Origin: JALNZU01 sp964463695
GTDB taxonomy: Bacteria > Bacteroidota > Bacteroidia > Bacteroidales > F082
Assembly (NCBI GenBank): GCA_964463695.1
Contig: CAYXCZ010000017.1
Span: forward strand, 1-64,000
Direction: 5' to 3'
DNA length: 64,000 nt
Shown: piece by piece, positions 1-7,500 of the stretch
Layout of the letters: each line of letters begins with the position of its first letter
Numbering within the stretch: the stretch's first letter is position 1
Made by a program: the position numbers and the translations under genes
Notes under the pieces: model-generated
What the model was told of the DNA's origin: nothing
Seen by the model: the letters and a program-made list of their open reading frames with translations, nothing else
Databases searched by the model: none

Positions 1-71
1 GTTTAGCTCAGCTGGTTCAGAGCATCTGCCTTACAAGCAGAGGGTCGGGGGTTCGAATCCCTCAACTCCCA
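1..71 (+). tRNA. tRNA-Val (anticodon TAC), 5' end cut by window edge
   Basis: A cloverleaf can be folded by eye: the D-arm begins TAGCTCAGC, the anticodon stem is TCTGC/GCAGA around loop CTTACAA, and the T-arm has TTCGAAT. The loop gives anticodon TAC, which reads GTA valine codons. The 3' acceptor strand AACTCCC (64-70) plus discriminator A (71) implies a 5' strand GGGAGTT, of which only the last three bases lie in the window, so four bases are missing. No CCA tail is encoded. A strong hairpin terminator follows within about 12 bases, so this is the last gene of its transcript. Confidence 0.93.
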
Positions 72-82
72 CACTGAAAATC

Positions 83-117
83 AACCACTTACATTTAAAA
101 ACGTAAGTGGTTTTTTA
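83..117 (+). terminator. Rho-independent terminator after tRNA-Val
   Basis: A perfect 10-bp inverted repeat, AACCACTTAC (83-92) with GTAAGTGGTT (103-112), encloses a 10-base AT-rich loop and runs into a T tract. It lies about 12 bases beyond the tRNA 3' end and should terminate the tRNA transcript. Confidence 0.85.
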
Positions 118-605
118 TTGGTACACATGAAAGTACTCATGTAGAACAATTAGAAACCACCAACAAAATCAATTATTAATTTACAAACTCACGCCAACAT
201 AATCAACAGGGTTGAGCAACAATCTTACAATGCAAAAAAGACCACTGAAAATCCAATGGCTGTCTTGACCTCAAATAGGTTTAAGCAAGAAGTTAACTGA
301 AGACAGAATTATGAAAAGATAGAAAGCTTGCGCAAGGCTCAAAATTCAACGGTTGATGTATCTAAGTTCAAAGTGCCCTACTGTAAAAAAGAATCGCTCC
401 CTGCTGTCTGATTCGTTGAGCAGAGGCTTGTCAGGATTTGTGGTGTTACCTGAATTTATTATATAAGGCTTGTAGTGTTCAATACATTATTCTCAGAAGG
501 ATTATTTAATGCAACAAGCTGTCAGCCAGAGATAAATGACTTCGAGTCAAAGTGAAATATCAGGTATTCCAGTTGTTTCAGGCCAATAAAACGGACAATG
601 TTGTT
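118..605. other. Gene-poor spacer downstream of tRNA-Val
   Basis: No convincing gene is present. One plus-strand frame between stops at 151 and 409 is interrupted only once (TGA at 298-300) and has a protein-like residue mix, for example ESLRKAQNSTVDVSKFKVPY after the stop. This could be a decayed coding relic or chance. A small inverted repeat ACATGA/TCATGT sits at 125-142. No attachment-site duplication of the tRNA 3' end was found within this spacer. Confidence 0.4.
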
Positions 606-2660
606 TTAAAACCGATATTCGATTCCCACATACATATTTCTTGGTAATCCCGGGTAGTAATAGCGTGGTTCGTTATTTCCAAATCCGATTGCGTTTACCA
701 CCAGCATCGAGGCGTAATGGCTGTCAGTGAGGTTATTAACCCCTGCATAAATATTGAAAATTCCTGCTGTCTTTATTTGAAACTGAGTTGATGCTTTAAT
801 GCTGACCAAAAAATACCCTTCATATATCATTGTATTGGCATCATTTAAGTGTTGACTACCTGTATATTGCAGGTGAGTTGACACCTCAATCCTTTCAACC
901 GGGTTCCATGTCAACTGCAGTTGTAAAAACTGATCAGGTATGCCTGGCAGATCATTGCCATCATAGGTGTTTCCATCGTCGGTAAAATCAACGAACCGGT
1001 TGCGCGAAAAGGTGTAGCTGAAAGCAGAGTTCAGTTTTCCCGGAAAATGGCTGAAATCGAAGAGTCGATTCCGCAATAGGAGTTCAAATCCCTGGTGACG
1101 TGTTTTCCCTGCATTCATTCCTGTAAAAATATCTTCAGTTATACGCTTGGTTATCAATAGATTATTCAATTCAATCCAGTAAAAACCTGCATCTATTTCA
1201 ACAGCTTTATCAAAGAAGATTAAGCGAGTACCAATTTCATATTGCATGCCTTGCTCGGGTTTGATATCAGGATTTACATCGCCCTCAGGTAACAAAGTTT
1301 CTTCAGGGGAGGGGAGTGAGAAGCCATGGCCAACTGAAGCGTAAGCCACTAAGTTATCAGTAGCTATATAATTTAATCCGATCCGTGGAGAAACAATTAA
1401 CGGGAAATTGCGCTCACCTGATTGATCTCCATTAGCAGCGAAAAAATCAGTAAGCTGGTAGCTGATATAATTCAAGGTGCCTGCTATCGAAATGTTAAGT
1501 TTTGAAGATGGCCGGTAGTTCACTGTTCCAAAAACACTAAGCTGATTGCGGTTTTCCCGATTTTCATTTAGTAGAATTTCATTTTTATCGAGTTTCCATT
1601 TATACTGTTCAGCAATCCAGTCAACTCCCATAATCCAGTCTGTTTTTTGCCTGTAATAACTAAGCTTGTTGCGCATTCCGGTACTCATGGTCTGATCAGT
1701 GAGGTTATTAAAAGGACGTTTTTCATAACTGTCGCTCCATTTACCATGAATAGTTAAATGATTGGTGAGATTTGAAGAGAGTATGTTCATGAGAGTAATA
1801 CCTGCAAGGGCCTTCTGATATTTCTTGTATCCTTCTATGGCTGACCAATTAGAAGCCGCAGCCTTTGGATTATTTTCGAATTGAGTTTTTCCAAGCGAAC
1901 TGGGGATTTCACCGTTAACTTTAGTCAGCATAATTGTTGATTTTACTGACCATTTAGTTTGTTTCCACTGCGCTGTCGTCATAAATGCAGTTCGTTTATA
2001 CGCATTATTTTCCCGGTATCCATCCGACTGCAGGTGTCCGAGACTACCCCATAGGTTCGCATTCCCAGTGTTAATTGTTCCTGATAAATTGGTTTTCAGC
2101 GTGTTGAAACTTCCGTAATTTACAGAAAGGCCACCTTCGTTGTGCGATCTTACAGGAGTGTAAAGGTTAATGCTTCCACCCAATCCTGAACCGTATAAAG
2201 CCGAGGCGGGACCTTTGATTACCTCAATCCGCCCCAGGCTTTGCATATCAATTTCTTCAGGTGTCGAAATGCCATCAGCTGCTGTAAGAGGAATGTCGTT
2301 GATATAAGAACGAATCCGATTCGTGTTGTAAGGTGTCCGGCTTCCCATTCCTCTGATTACGATCCGGTTTGTTGCATATGTTCCGCTCTGCATGCTAACA
2401 CCGGGAATTGTGTTAAGAGTGGTTGCCATATTTGTGCCATCAGATAGGTTCAGGCCTTTACCGGCAAGCGCTGATATGCTTCCGGGGAACGTTTGCAGAT
2501 TACTACTTAACTGAAAACCTATCACTGTAACGTCATCGAGCAAAATCACTGAATCAGGCGGTTGAATAGCAACATAAGGCTTCTCTTCGGTTTGCGCATG
2601 GATAAAAGGCAGACTGAGAAAAAATATTAGTACGATTGAAAGTCTGATGGAGTAATACAT
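606..2660 (-). CDS. TonB-dependent outer-membrane receptor
   Basis: A 684-residue protein that starts with a signal peptide ending near FIHAQ. A plug domain follows (about 45-165), with the typical stretches RIVIRGMGSR and RIEVIKGPASALYGSGLGG. The rest is a beta-barrel ending in aromatic YRF, as expected for insertion by the BAM machinery. It would take up a scarce ligand across the outer membrane using TonB energy. There is no N-terminal carboxypeptidase-D-like domain and no SusD partner, so it resembles siderophore or vitamin receptors more than SusC. The ligand cannot be read from the sequence. The next gene upstream on the same strand is a PQQ-type sugar dehydrogenase, but the 230-bp gap leaves co-transcription uncertain. 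Confidence 0.88.
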   Translation of the reverse strand: MYYSIRLSIVLIFFLSLPFIHAQTEEKPYVAIQPPDSVILLDDVTVIGFQLSSNLQTFPGSISALAGKGLNLSDGTNMATTLNTIPGVSMQSGTYATNRIVIRGMGSRTPYNTNRIRSYINDIPLTAADGISTPEEIDMQSLGRIEVIKGPASALYGSGLGGSINLYTPVRSHNEGGLSVNYGSFNTLKTNLSGTINTGNANLWGSLGHLQSDGYRENNAYKRTAFMTTAQWKQTKWSVKSTIMLTKVNGEIPSSLGKTQFENNPKAAASNWSAIEGYKKYQKALAGITLMNILSSNLTNHLTIHGKWSDSYEKRPFNNLTDQTMSTGMRNKLSYYRQKTDWIMGVDWIAEQYKWKLDKNEILLNENRENRNQLSVFGTVNYRPSSKLNISIAGTLNYISYQLTDFFAANGDQSGERNFPLIVSPRIGLNYIATDNLVAYASVGHGFSLPSPEETLLPEGDVNPDIKPEQGMQYEIGTRLIFFDKAVEIDAGFYWIELNNLLITKRITEDIFTGMNAGKTRHQGFELLLRNRLFDFSHFPGKLNSAFSYTFSRNRFVDFTDDGNTYDGNDLPGIPDQFLQLQLTWNPVERIEVSTHLQYTGSQHLNDANTMIYEGYFLVSIKASTQFQIKTAGIFNIYAGVNNLTDSHYASMLVVNAIGFGNNEPRYYYPGLPRNMYVGIEYRF

Positions 2661-2891
2661 TTGTGCTTACATGAAAATGAGAAGATGAAGAACCTTTAAA
2701 GAATATAATTTCTGAGATAAATTCGTATTTTTAGTCAGATAAAATTACTGTTCACAAAACCTAAGTATCAAATCACAGGAAATTAGGCGTATTCAATAAA
2801 TCCTCCAAAATTTCGATGATAATCATGAATTTTTGAACTTTACTTGTACTGAAATTATTCCCGTTTTATCACCAACAATAGTTTTCAAGCT

Positions 2892-4319
2892 TTACTCAAC
2901 AGGAACCAGCTTCACAATTTTCCCCGGATTTTCGATAGCTACGTATATCAACCCATCTGGACTGACAACCACATTACGAACACGCCCGATTCCCTGCAGT
3001 AGTTTCTCTGTGTGCATTACATTATGGCCTTTTATCACTACCCGTTCGAGGTATTGAAAGCTAAGGGAGCCGACAAAAAGGTTATTCTGCCATTTTTTAT
3101 ACCGATCGCCGGTTAGGAATGTCATTCCGCAAGGACCAATTGACGGAGTCCAGAAGTAGACAGGTTGTTCCATTCCATCCTTTTCGGTTAATTCAGTAAG
3201 GATTGTCCCATCGTAGTTAATCCCGTACGAAATTTCAGGCCAGCCATAGTTAAGTCCTGGTTTGATCAGGTTGATTTCGTCGCCACCTTTGGGACCGTGC
3301 TCCGTTTCCCAAAGTTCGCCGGTAAGTGGATGTATACAAGTGCCTTGCGGATTTCGGTGTCCGTAGCTGTAAATAGAAGCAACAGCTCCTTTTGTGTTTA
3401 CAAAAGGATTATCTTCAGGGATGGAACCATCATCGTTAATTCGGTGAATTTTTCCATTTGAGTTGTCGAGATTCTGTGGGAAATCGAAATGCTGTCCCCG
3501 GTCACCGATCCCAAAAAATAAATGTCCTTTGTTGTCAAATGCCAGTTTAGATCCATAGTGGTGTGATCTGTTGTTTTCATGATCTCCCCTGAAAATTACC
3601 TGCTGATCTACCAGTTTATTTCCGTTTAGCCGTGCACGCATAACAGATGTATTGCTTAATGATTTGCCGTTGTTATTGTACAAAGCACTATAAGAGAAAT
3701 AAATCCAGCCATTATTTTTATAGTCAGGATGCAGGCATAAGTCGAGTAAGCCTCCTTGTCCTTGGCCTCTGATAGGTGGTAATCCTTCGATTGGTGGCGA
3801 TAGTTTTCCATCGGAGAAACGATGCAATGTTCCGGCACGTTCCGAAATAAGCAGGTCTCCGTTAGGTAAAAATGCTAGTCCCCAAGGAACATTTAATCCG
3901 GTAACAACCGTGTCAACGATAAATTTCTGCACTTCTGATTGCATCACTCCTCCGGGAAGCACAGCCGGTTTCAGTAAACTTTTATCTTCTGGGATTCCTT
4001 TTTTTACGTAGGCTGCCAGCTCTTCTAATTCTGCTTCCGTAAATGTTTTCTGGAAAGAAGGCATTCCCTGGGATTCGAGCCCCAGTTTTATGCTTTTGAC
4101 AACCGAAGCATTGTCCGGTTCATCCATCCACTTTTTGGCAGTGAACTTTTCGAGGTTTTCACCATGACATCCGGCACAGTAGGAGCGATAATTCAAAGCT
4201 GCCGGATTTTCAGGAGTGCTTTTGGCAGCAGGTGGATTCGTGTTTAAATACTTGAATCCGGACAAAACAAGCGATGTCAGGATGATTAGACCGAAAGAAA
4301 AAATTGTAGATTGTTTCAT
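2892..4319 (-). CDS. Cytochrome c / PQQ-type soluble aldose sugar dehydrogenase fusion
   Basis: A 475-residue exported protein. After an N-terminal hydrophobic segment comes a class-I cytochrome c domain (about 42-112) with the heme-binding CAGCH (C48, C51, H52) and a downstream GMPSF that can supply the axial Met. A glucose/sorbosone dehydrogenase six-bladed propeller follows (about 135-470), recognised by VPWGLAFLPNGDLLISER, GLLDLCLHPDY and GHRNPQG. Family members oxidise aldoses in the periplasm with PQQ as cofactor. The fused heme domain would accept the electrons and pass them to the respiratory chain. Whether this member uses PQQ or is an apo-type relative cannot be decided here, and no PQQ biosynthesis gene is in the window. 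Confidence 0.88.
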   Translation of the reverse strand: MKQSTIFSFGLIILTSLVLSGFKYLNTNPPAAKSTPENPAALNYRSYCAGCHGENLEKFTAKKWMDEPDNASVVKSIKLGLESQGMPSFQKTFTEAELEELAAYVKKGIPEDKSLLKPAVLPGGVMQSEVQKFIVDTVVTGLNVPWGLAFLPNGDLLISERAGTLHRFSDGKLSPPIEGLPPIRGQGQGGLLDLCLHPDYKNNGWIYFSYSALYNNNGKSLSNTSVMRARLNGNKLVDQQVIFRGDHENNRSHHYGSKLAFDNKGHLFFGIGDRGQHFDFPQNLDNSNGKIHRINDDGSIPEDNPFVNTKGAVASIYSYGHRNPQGTCIHPLTGELWETEHGPKGGDEINLIKPGLNYGWPEISYGINYDGTILTELTEKDGMEQPVYFWTPSIGPCGMTFLTGDRYKKWQNNLFVGSLSFQYLERVVIKGHNVMHTEKLLQGIGRVRNVVVSPDGLIYVAIENPGKIVKLVPVE

Positions 4320-4611
4320 ATTTTCAGGTATTTATTTATTGTCATAATCTCTATAACACAAGATTAAACTCATTTGTTCTGAATAGAAGTGCAATATACA
4401 AAAAAGAGAATGAACCATGGCAACAGAGATTTCAACCAGAAACTTATTCCACTTGACATATTGAATTAGTAACCACTTGATACTATTTTTCCTGACGCAC
4501 ATTTGTGACACCATATTGCTGATCCTAACTAGTTTATGGAGTTTGTCAAGCCTAAGTTATAATCCTAAAAAGTAATTAATTATGAAGTTGTGACTCAGCG
4601 TATTATACCAT
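4320..4611. other. Spacer between sugar dehydrogenase and tRNA-Lys terminator
   Basis: AT-rich non-coding sequence upstream of the minus-strand sugar dehydrogenase. It should carry that gene's promoter, but no clear TAnnTTTG element could be assigned. No small gene, repeat or RNA fold was recognised. Confidence 0.4.
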
Positions 4612-4639
4612 AAAAAAAGCACCTCGTTTGAGGTGCTTT
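4612..4639 (-). terminator. Terminator of tRNA-Lys
   Basis: The perfect 10-bp stem AAAGCACCTC (4616-4625) / GAGGTGCTTT (4630-4639) has a 4-base loop. On the minus strand a run of T follows (complement of the A tract at 4612-4618). It starts four bases past the tRNA 3' end. Confidence 0.9.
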
Positions 4640-4642
4640 CAG

Positions 4643-4715
4643 TGATTTGTCCGGGATTCGAACCCGGGACCCTTTGCTTAAAAGGCAAATGCTCTACCTG
4701 CTGAGCTAACAAATC
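4643..4715 (-). tRNA. tRNA-Lys (anticodon TTT)
   Basis: On the minus strand a complete 73-base cloverleaf is visible: acceptor GATTTGT/ACAAATC with discriminator A, D-arm TAGCTCAGC, anticodon loop CTTTTAA (anticodon TTT) and T-arm with TTCGAAT. CCA is not encoded. It is framed by a consensus promoter upstream and a strong terminator downstream, so it is a single-gene transcript. Confidence 0.96.
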
Positions 4716-4731
4716 AGCTATTTTGGAGGTG

Positions 4732-4761
4732 CAAAAGTAGTATAAAAACCTTTACACACAA
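4732..4761 (-). promoter_or_regulatory. Bacteroidota-type promoter of tRNA-Lys
   Basis: Read on the minus strand, TTG (4759-4761) is followed after 19 bases by TACTTTTG (4732-4739). This matches the primary-sigma consensus of the phylum (TTG-N19/20-TAnnTTTG). The -7 element lies 17 bases from the mature tRNA 5' end. Confidence 0.75.
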
Positions 4762-4783
4762 GAGTTTTATTGATTTTTTTCTT

Positions 4784-5395
4784 CTATTCCAATTCACCTT
4801 TACCTTGTCTGAGGATATTTACCTCATTTCCAGTGCAATCGACTATCGTACTTGGTAAGTTGCCTCCGCTTCCACCATCTATTACTATATCAACTTTGTC
4901 TTTAAATTTTTCGTAGATAACCTCAGGATCAGTGGTGTATTCCAAGACTTTATCATCATCAAGAATGCTAGTTGTCATTACCGGATGACCTAATTCCATT
5001 ACAAGCAATTGTATTATGGGCTCATTAGGAATGCGAATTCCAATTGTTTTCTTTTTACTCTGAAAAAGCTTAGGAATATTGCTGTTTGCCTCAAGAATGA
5101 AGGTAAACGGACCCGGAAGATTACGTTTCATTAACTTGTAGATTTCATTTGAAATGGGTCTTGTGAAATCTGACAACATGCTTAAGTTGTTGAAAATAAA
5201 TGAAAAATTAGCTTTTTCTTTTTTTATTCCTTTGATTTGTGCAATACGATCAACGGCCTTGACTTGATGTATGCTACAGCCTAAAGCATAAACTGTATCG
5301 GTAGGAAAAATAACTAAGCCTCCTGAATTCAAGCAATCAATAACCATCTTAATATGTCTGGGAGATGGATTTTCCTGATAGATTTTTAACAACAT
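4784..5395 (-). CDS. Sua5/YciO/YrdC-family protein (threonylcarbamoyl-AMP synthase-like)
   Basis: A 203-residue cytoplasmic protein covering a single YrdC-like domain, without the C-terminal Sua5 domain. Visible family stretches are GGLVIFPTDTVYALGC, NLPGPFTFIL, KTIGIRIPNEP, PVMTTS and STIVDCT. TsaC/Sua5 enzymes make threonylcarbamoyl-AMP from threonine, bicarbonate and ATP for t6A37 modification of ANN-reading tRNAs. The overall pattern is closer to the YciO branch, which has the same fold but a less certain role, so the enzymatic assignment is a family inference. It lies just upstream of tRNA-Lys, itself a t6A substrate. That adjacency may be accidental because the tRNA has its own promoter. 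Confidence 0.85.
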   Translation of the reverse strand: MLLKIYQENPSPRHIKMVIDCLNSGGLVIFPTDTVYALGCSIHQVKAVDRIAQIKGIKKEKANFSFIFNNLSMLSDFTRPISNEIYKLMKRNLPGPFTFILEANSNIPKLFQSKKKTIGIRIPNEPIIQLLVMELGHPVMTTSILDDDKVLEYTTDPEVIYEKFKDKVDIVIDGGSGGNLPSTIVDCTGNEVNILRQGKGELE

Positions 5396-5515
5396 ACTAA
5401 AAAAAATAAGCGTGTAAAGTTACACATTTTCAAAATGGTAATTGTTTAATTATTTTTTGAAATTGAGGGATTTAAAAAGCAATGTAATACGAATTATAAA
5501 GTAAGAAAATCTGGA

Positions 5516-5869
5516 TTAAATTTCCTTATTTATTACAAGCGCAAAGTATTCGTTTTCAAGTGGTAAATAACCATGATCATAAACAAAATAATATACTCTG
5601 TTATCTCGGGTGGTATATGTATTGGTAAAATATTTAAACTGAAATCCTTCTTTTTCAAGGGTGCTCTTTTTTACTTTTGCTTTTCCGTCCGGGTTTAATT
5701 TAGTCAGAATAAGACGATTTTTTTTAAGGATGTTGTTAACTGATTTTACAAGAGGGGTAACATCAGCTTGTGATTTTTGATAATGAGTAGAACGACATTG
5801 GTCGTTACAGAACTTTTTATCTGCTCTGCCAATAAGAGGCTCACCGCATTCCAAACATGTTTTGCTCAT
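5516..5869 (-). CDS. Small zinc-ribbon protein of unknown function
   Basis: A 117-residue cytoplasmic protein with an N-terminal four-cysteine zinc knuckle (C5, C8, C21, C25; CLECG and CNDQC), followed by a basic helical stretch and a C-terminal beta-rich part with several Tyr and Phe residues. Proteins of this shape recur in Bacteroidota and are usually annotated as hypothetical. The zinc site suggests nucleic-acid or protein binding, but no function is known to me. It lies downstream of a strong terminator and so is probably transcribed from its own promoter. Confidence 0.8.
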   Translation of the reverse strand: MSKTCLECGEPLIGRADKKFCNDQCRSTHYQKSQADVTPLVKSVNNILKKNRLILTKLNPDGKAKVKKSTLEKEGFQFKYFTNTYTTRDNRVYYFVYDHGYLPLENEYFALVINKEI

Positions 5870-5904
5870 CGAATCAGTTGTTGGTTAAAAATCGTACTAG
5901 CAAA

Positions 5905-5948
5905 AATAAAAAAAACAAGTTTACAAAATATGGTAAACTTGTTTTTTT
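5905..5948 (-). terminator. Terminator of the T9SS cargo gene
   Basis: A perfect 15-bp inverted repeat (5910-5924 with 5933-5947; core ACAAGTTTAC / GTAAACTTGT) has an 8-base loop and A/T runs on both sides. It lies about 20 bases past the stop of the 448-residue minus-strand gene and can stop transcription in either direction. Confidence 0.85.
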
Positions 5949-5968
5949 CAATTCGAACTATTTATCGA

Positions 5969-7315
5969 TCACCGTTTTAAAAGTTTTTCAACTTTTACTG
6001 AGTTTGAGTGTGATATTTCTACAAGATACATACCAATTTTTAGAGTTGATAAATTCAATTCTGATTTCTCGTGGATTGATATTTCTTCCATTAATAACTT
6101 TCCATTTAAATCATATACCTTTATCACCGATCCGGCAGGTGATTGCACAAAAGTGCTGTTAACAGCAGGATTTGGGTAAATTTTGGTAAAGGCTAAAGTA
6201 TTTGTTGGCAGATCGCTTAGAACTGTAATTGTAAAAGCATCTGTTAAGACCAGACTATTTACAAGAACATCATAAACTCCAATTGTTGCATCAGCGGGAA
6301 TATTAAATGACGCTGTAAGAGATGTGTTTGAGGTTACATTCACAGTTGTTGCAACGACTGAAGGACTGCCACTTAAGCTTAACGAAACCTCAGGTGTTGT
6401 ACCCGTCCAAAAAGTGTTTTCGCTGCTAATAGCAACTAAAACTGTTTCATCTTGAGGTGAAGTATTGGGAACTACTGAAACTAAAGAAGGAATTAATTCG
6501 ATAATTGTAAATGAGGAACTTAAAACAAGGTCATTCACTAAAACATCATATAATCCAGCAGTTGCAGCGGGGGAAAGGTTGAATAAAGCTTGTAATTGTG
6601 TATTGGAGTTGACACTTACTGAGGCAGAAGCAATTAAATTAGTCGTACCGGTTTTTCTAAGTTGAACAACAGGGTTTGTTCCGCTCCAGCTTGTGTTTTC
6701 TGCAGTTATTGTCAAGGTTGGAGAGCTACCCTGATCAGCCTGAGAAGGACTAACAGCGGTCAGAGCAGCGGGAGCCATTGGATTCACAAACAAGTTTGTT
6801 TTATAAATAACATCGCCTGAGGTCCCTCCGTTACCGTTTGCCGCATTAAGAGCAGCATAGAAACGTATTTGACCAATATCCGTTGCAGGAGCAGTCCAGT
6901 TTACTGACCAGCTGTTTGAACCTCCACTAGGTGCAGTGCCACCACTTGTGTGTGTAACTGACTTGTTTTGATTCACTAATTTTGTTCTTCCGGCTTCGGT
7001 AATTGTAAATGTTCCAACTTTTTGTCCGGCTGAATTTTCTGCCGTCAATTCGAACCCAAACTTTACAACACCAGTATGTGTTCCATTAACGGTTATTGTA
7101 TATGTGGTGCCAGGACTGTAGCCTGAAGCAGGAATGGTGCTTGATATCCAGCCTGCCTGGTCAATTGCTGTTCCAGTGTGACATGCGGTACATGTTTGAT
7201 TACCATCACCTGTACTTCCGGTTCTTCCACCCGGACTTCCACCGCTGTTTGCATAAAATAAAAGTATAGTAGGCAAGGTTATGAGCAATGCGAAAATTTT
7301 GTAAATAGGCTTCAT
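5969..7315 (-). CDS. Secreted T9SS cargo with choice-of-anchor V domain and CxxCH motif
   Basis: A 448-residue exported protein. Behind the signal peptide is a Gly/Ser-rich segment with CTACH (C42, C45, H46), a potential covalent c-type heme site. Next comes a Reeler-like 'choice-of-anchor V' beta domain (about 50-180), then two Ig-like repeats each ending in YDVLVN(D/S)LVL (about 185-365). The C-terminal 75 residues form a Por secretion tail with IYPNPA, VYDLNGKLL and GMYLVEI. The tail is the signal for export by the type IX system and attachment or release at the cell surface. The ligand or enzymatic role is unknown. The gene is monocistronic, with a strong hairpin after its stop. Confidence 0.85.
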   Translation of the reverse strand: MKPIYKIFALLITLPTILLFYANSGGSPGGRTGSTGDGNQTCTACHTGTAIDQAGWISSTIPASGYSPGTTYTITVNGTHTGVVKFGFELTAENSAGQKVGTFTITEAGRTKLVNQNKSVTHTSGGTAPSGGSNSWSVNWTAPATDIGQIRFYAALNAANGNGGTSGDVIYKTNLFVNPMAPAALTAVSPSQADQGSSPTLTITAENTSWSGTNPVVQLRKTGTTNLIASASVSVNSNTQLQALFNLSPAATAGLYDVLVNDLVLSSSFTIIELIPSLVSVVPNTSPQDETVLVAISSENTFWTGTTPEVSLSLSGSPSVVATTVNVTSNTSLTASFNIPADATIGVYDVLVNSLVLTDAFTITVLSDLPTNTLAFTKIYPNPAVNSTFVQSPAGSVIKVYDLNGKLLMEEISIHEKSELNLSTLKIGMYLVEISHSNSVKVEKLLKR

Positions 7316-7500
7316 AAATTATGATTTGATTATTATTTAGAACGCGTCTAAATTATAACAAAATCATGTGCTTTTGTATTTGCGTTAAATCTTTAAGAAT
7401 TATTTAACATCGTTATAAACATAACATTTGAAAGATAAACATATATAATTATGATTATCAATGATATAAGAAAACAATACCCTTAATATGATGATCTGTT

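Noticed and set aside
118..605. tRNA-adjacent integrative element with attachment repeat
   Set aside because: No integrase gene and no direct repeat of the tRNA 3' end were found within the window.
2241..2447. Plus-strand open frame inside the TonB-receptor gene
   Set aside because: It lies entirely opposite the well-supported plug-domain coding sequence and is Cys-rich without family features.
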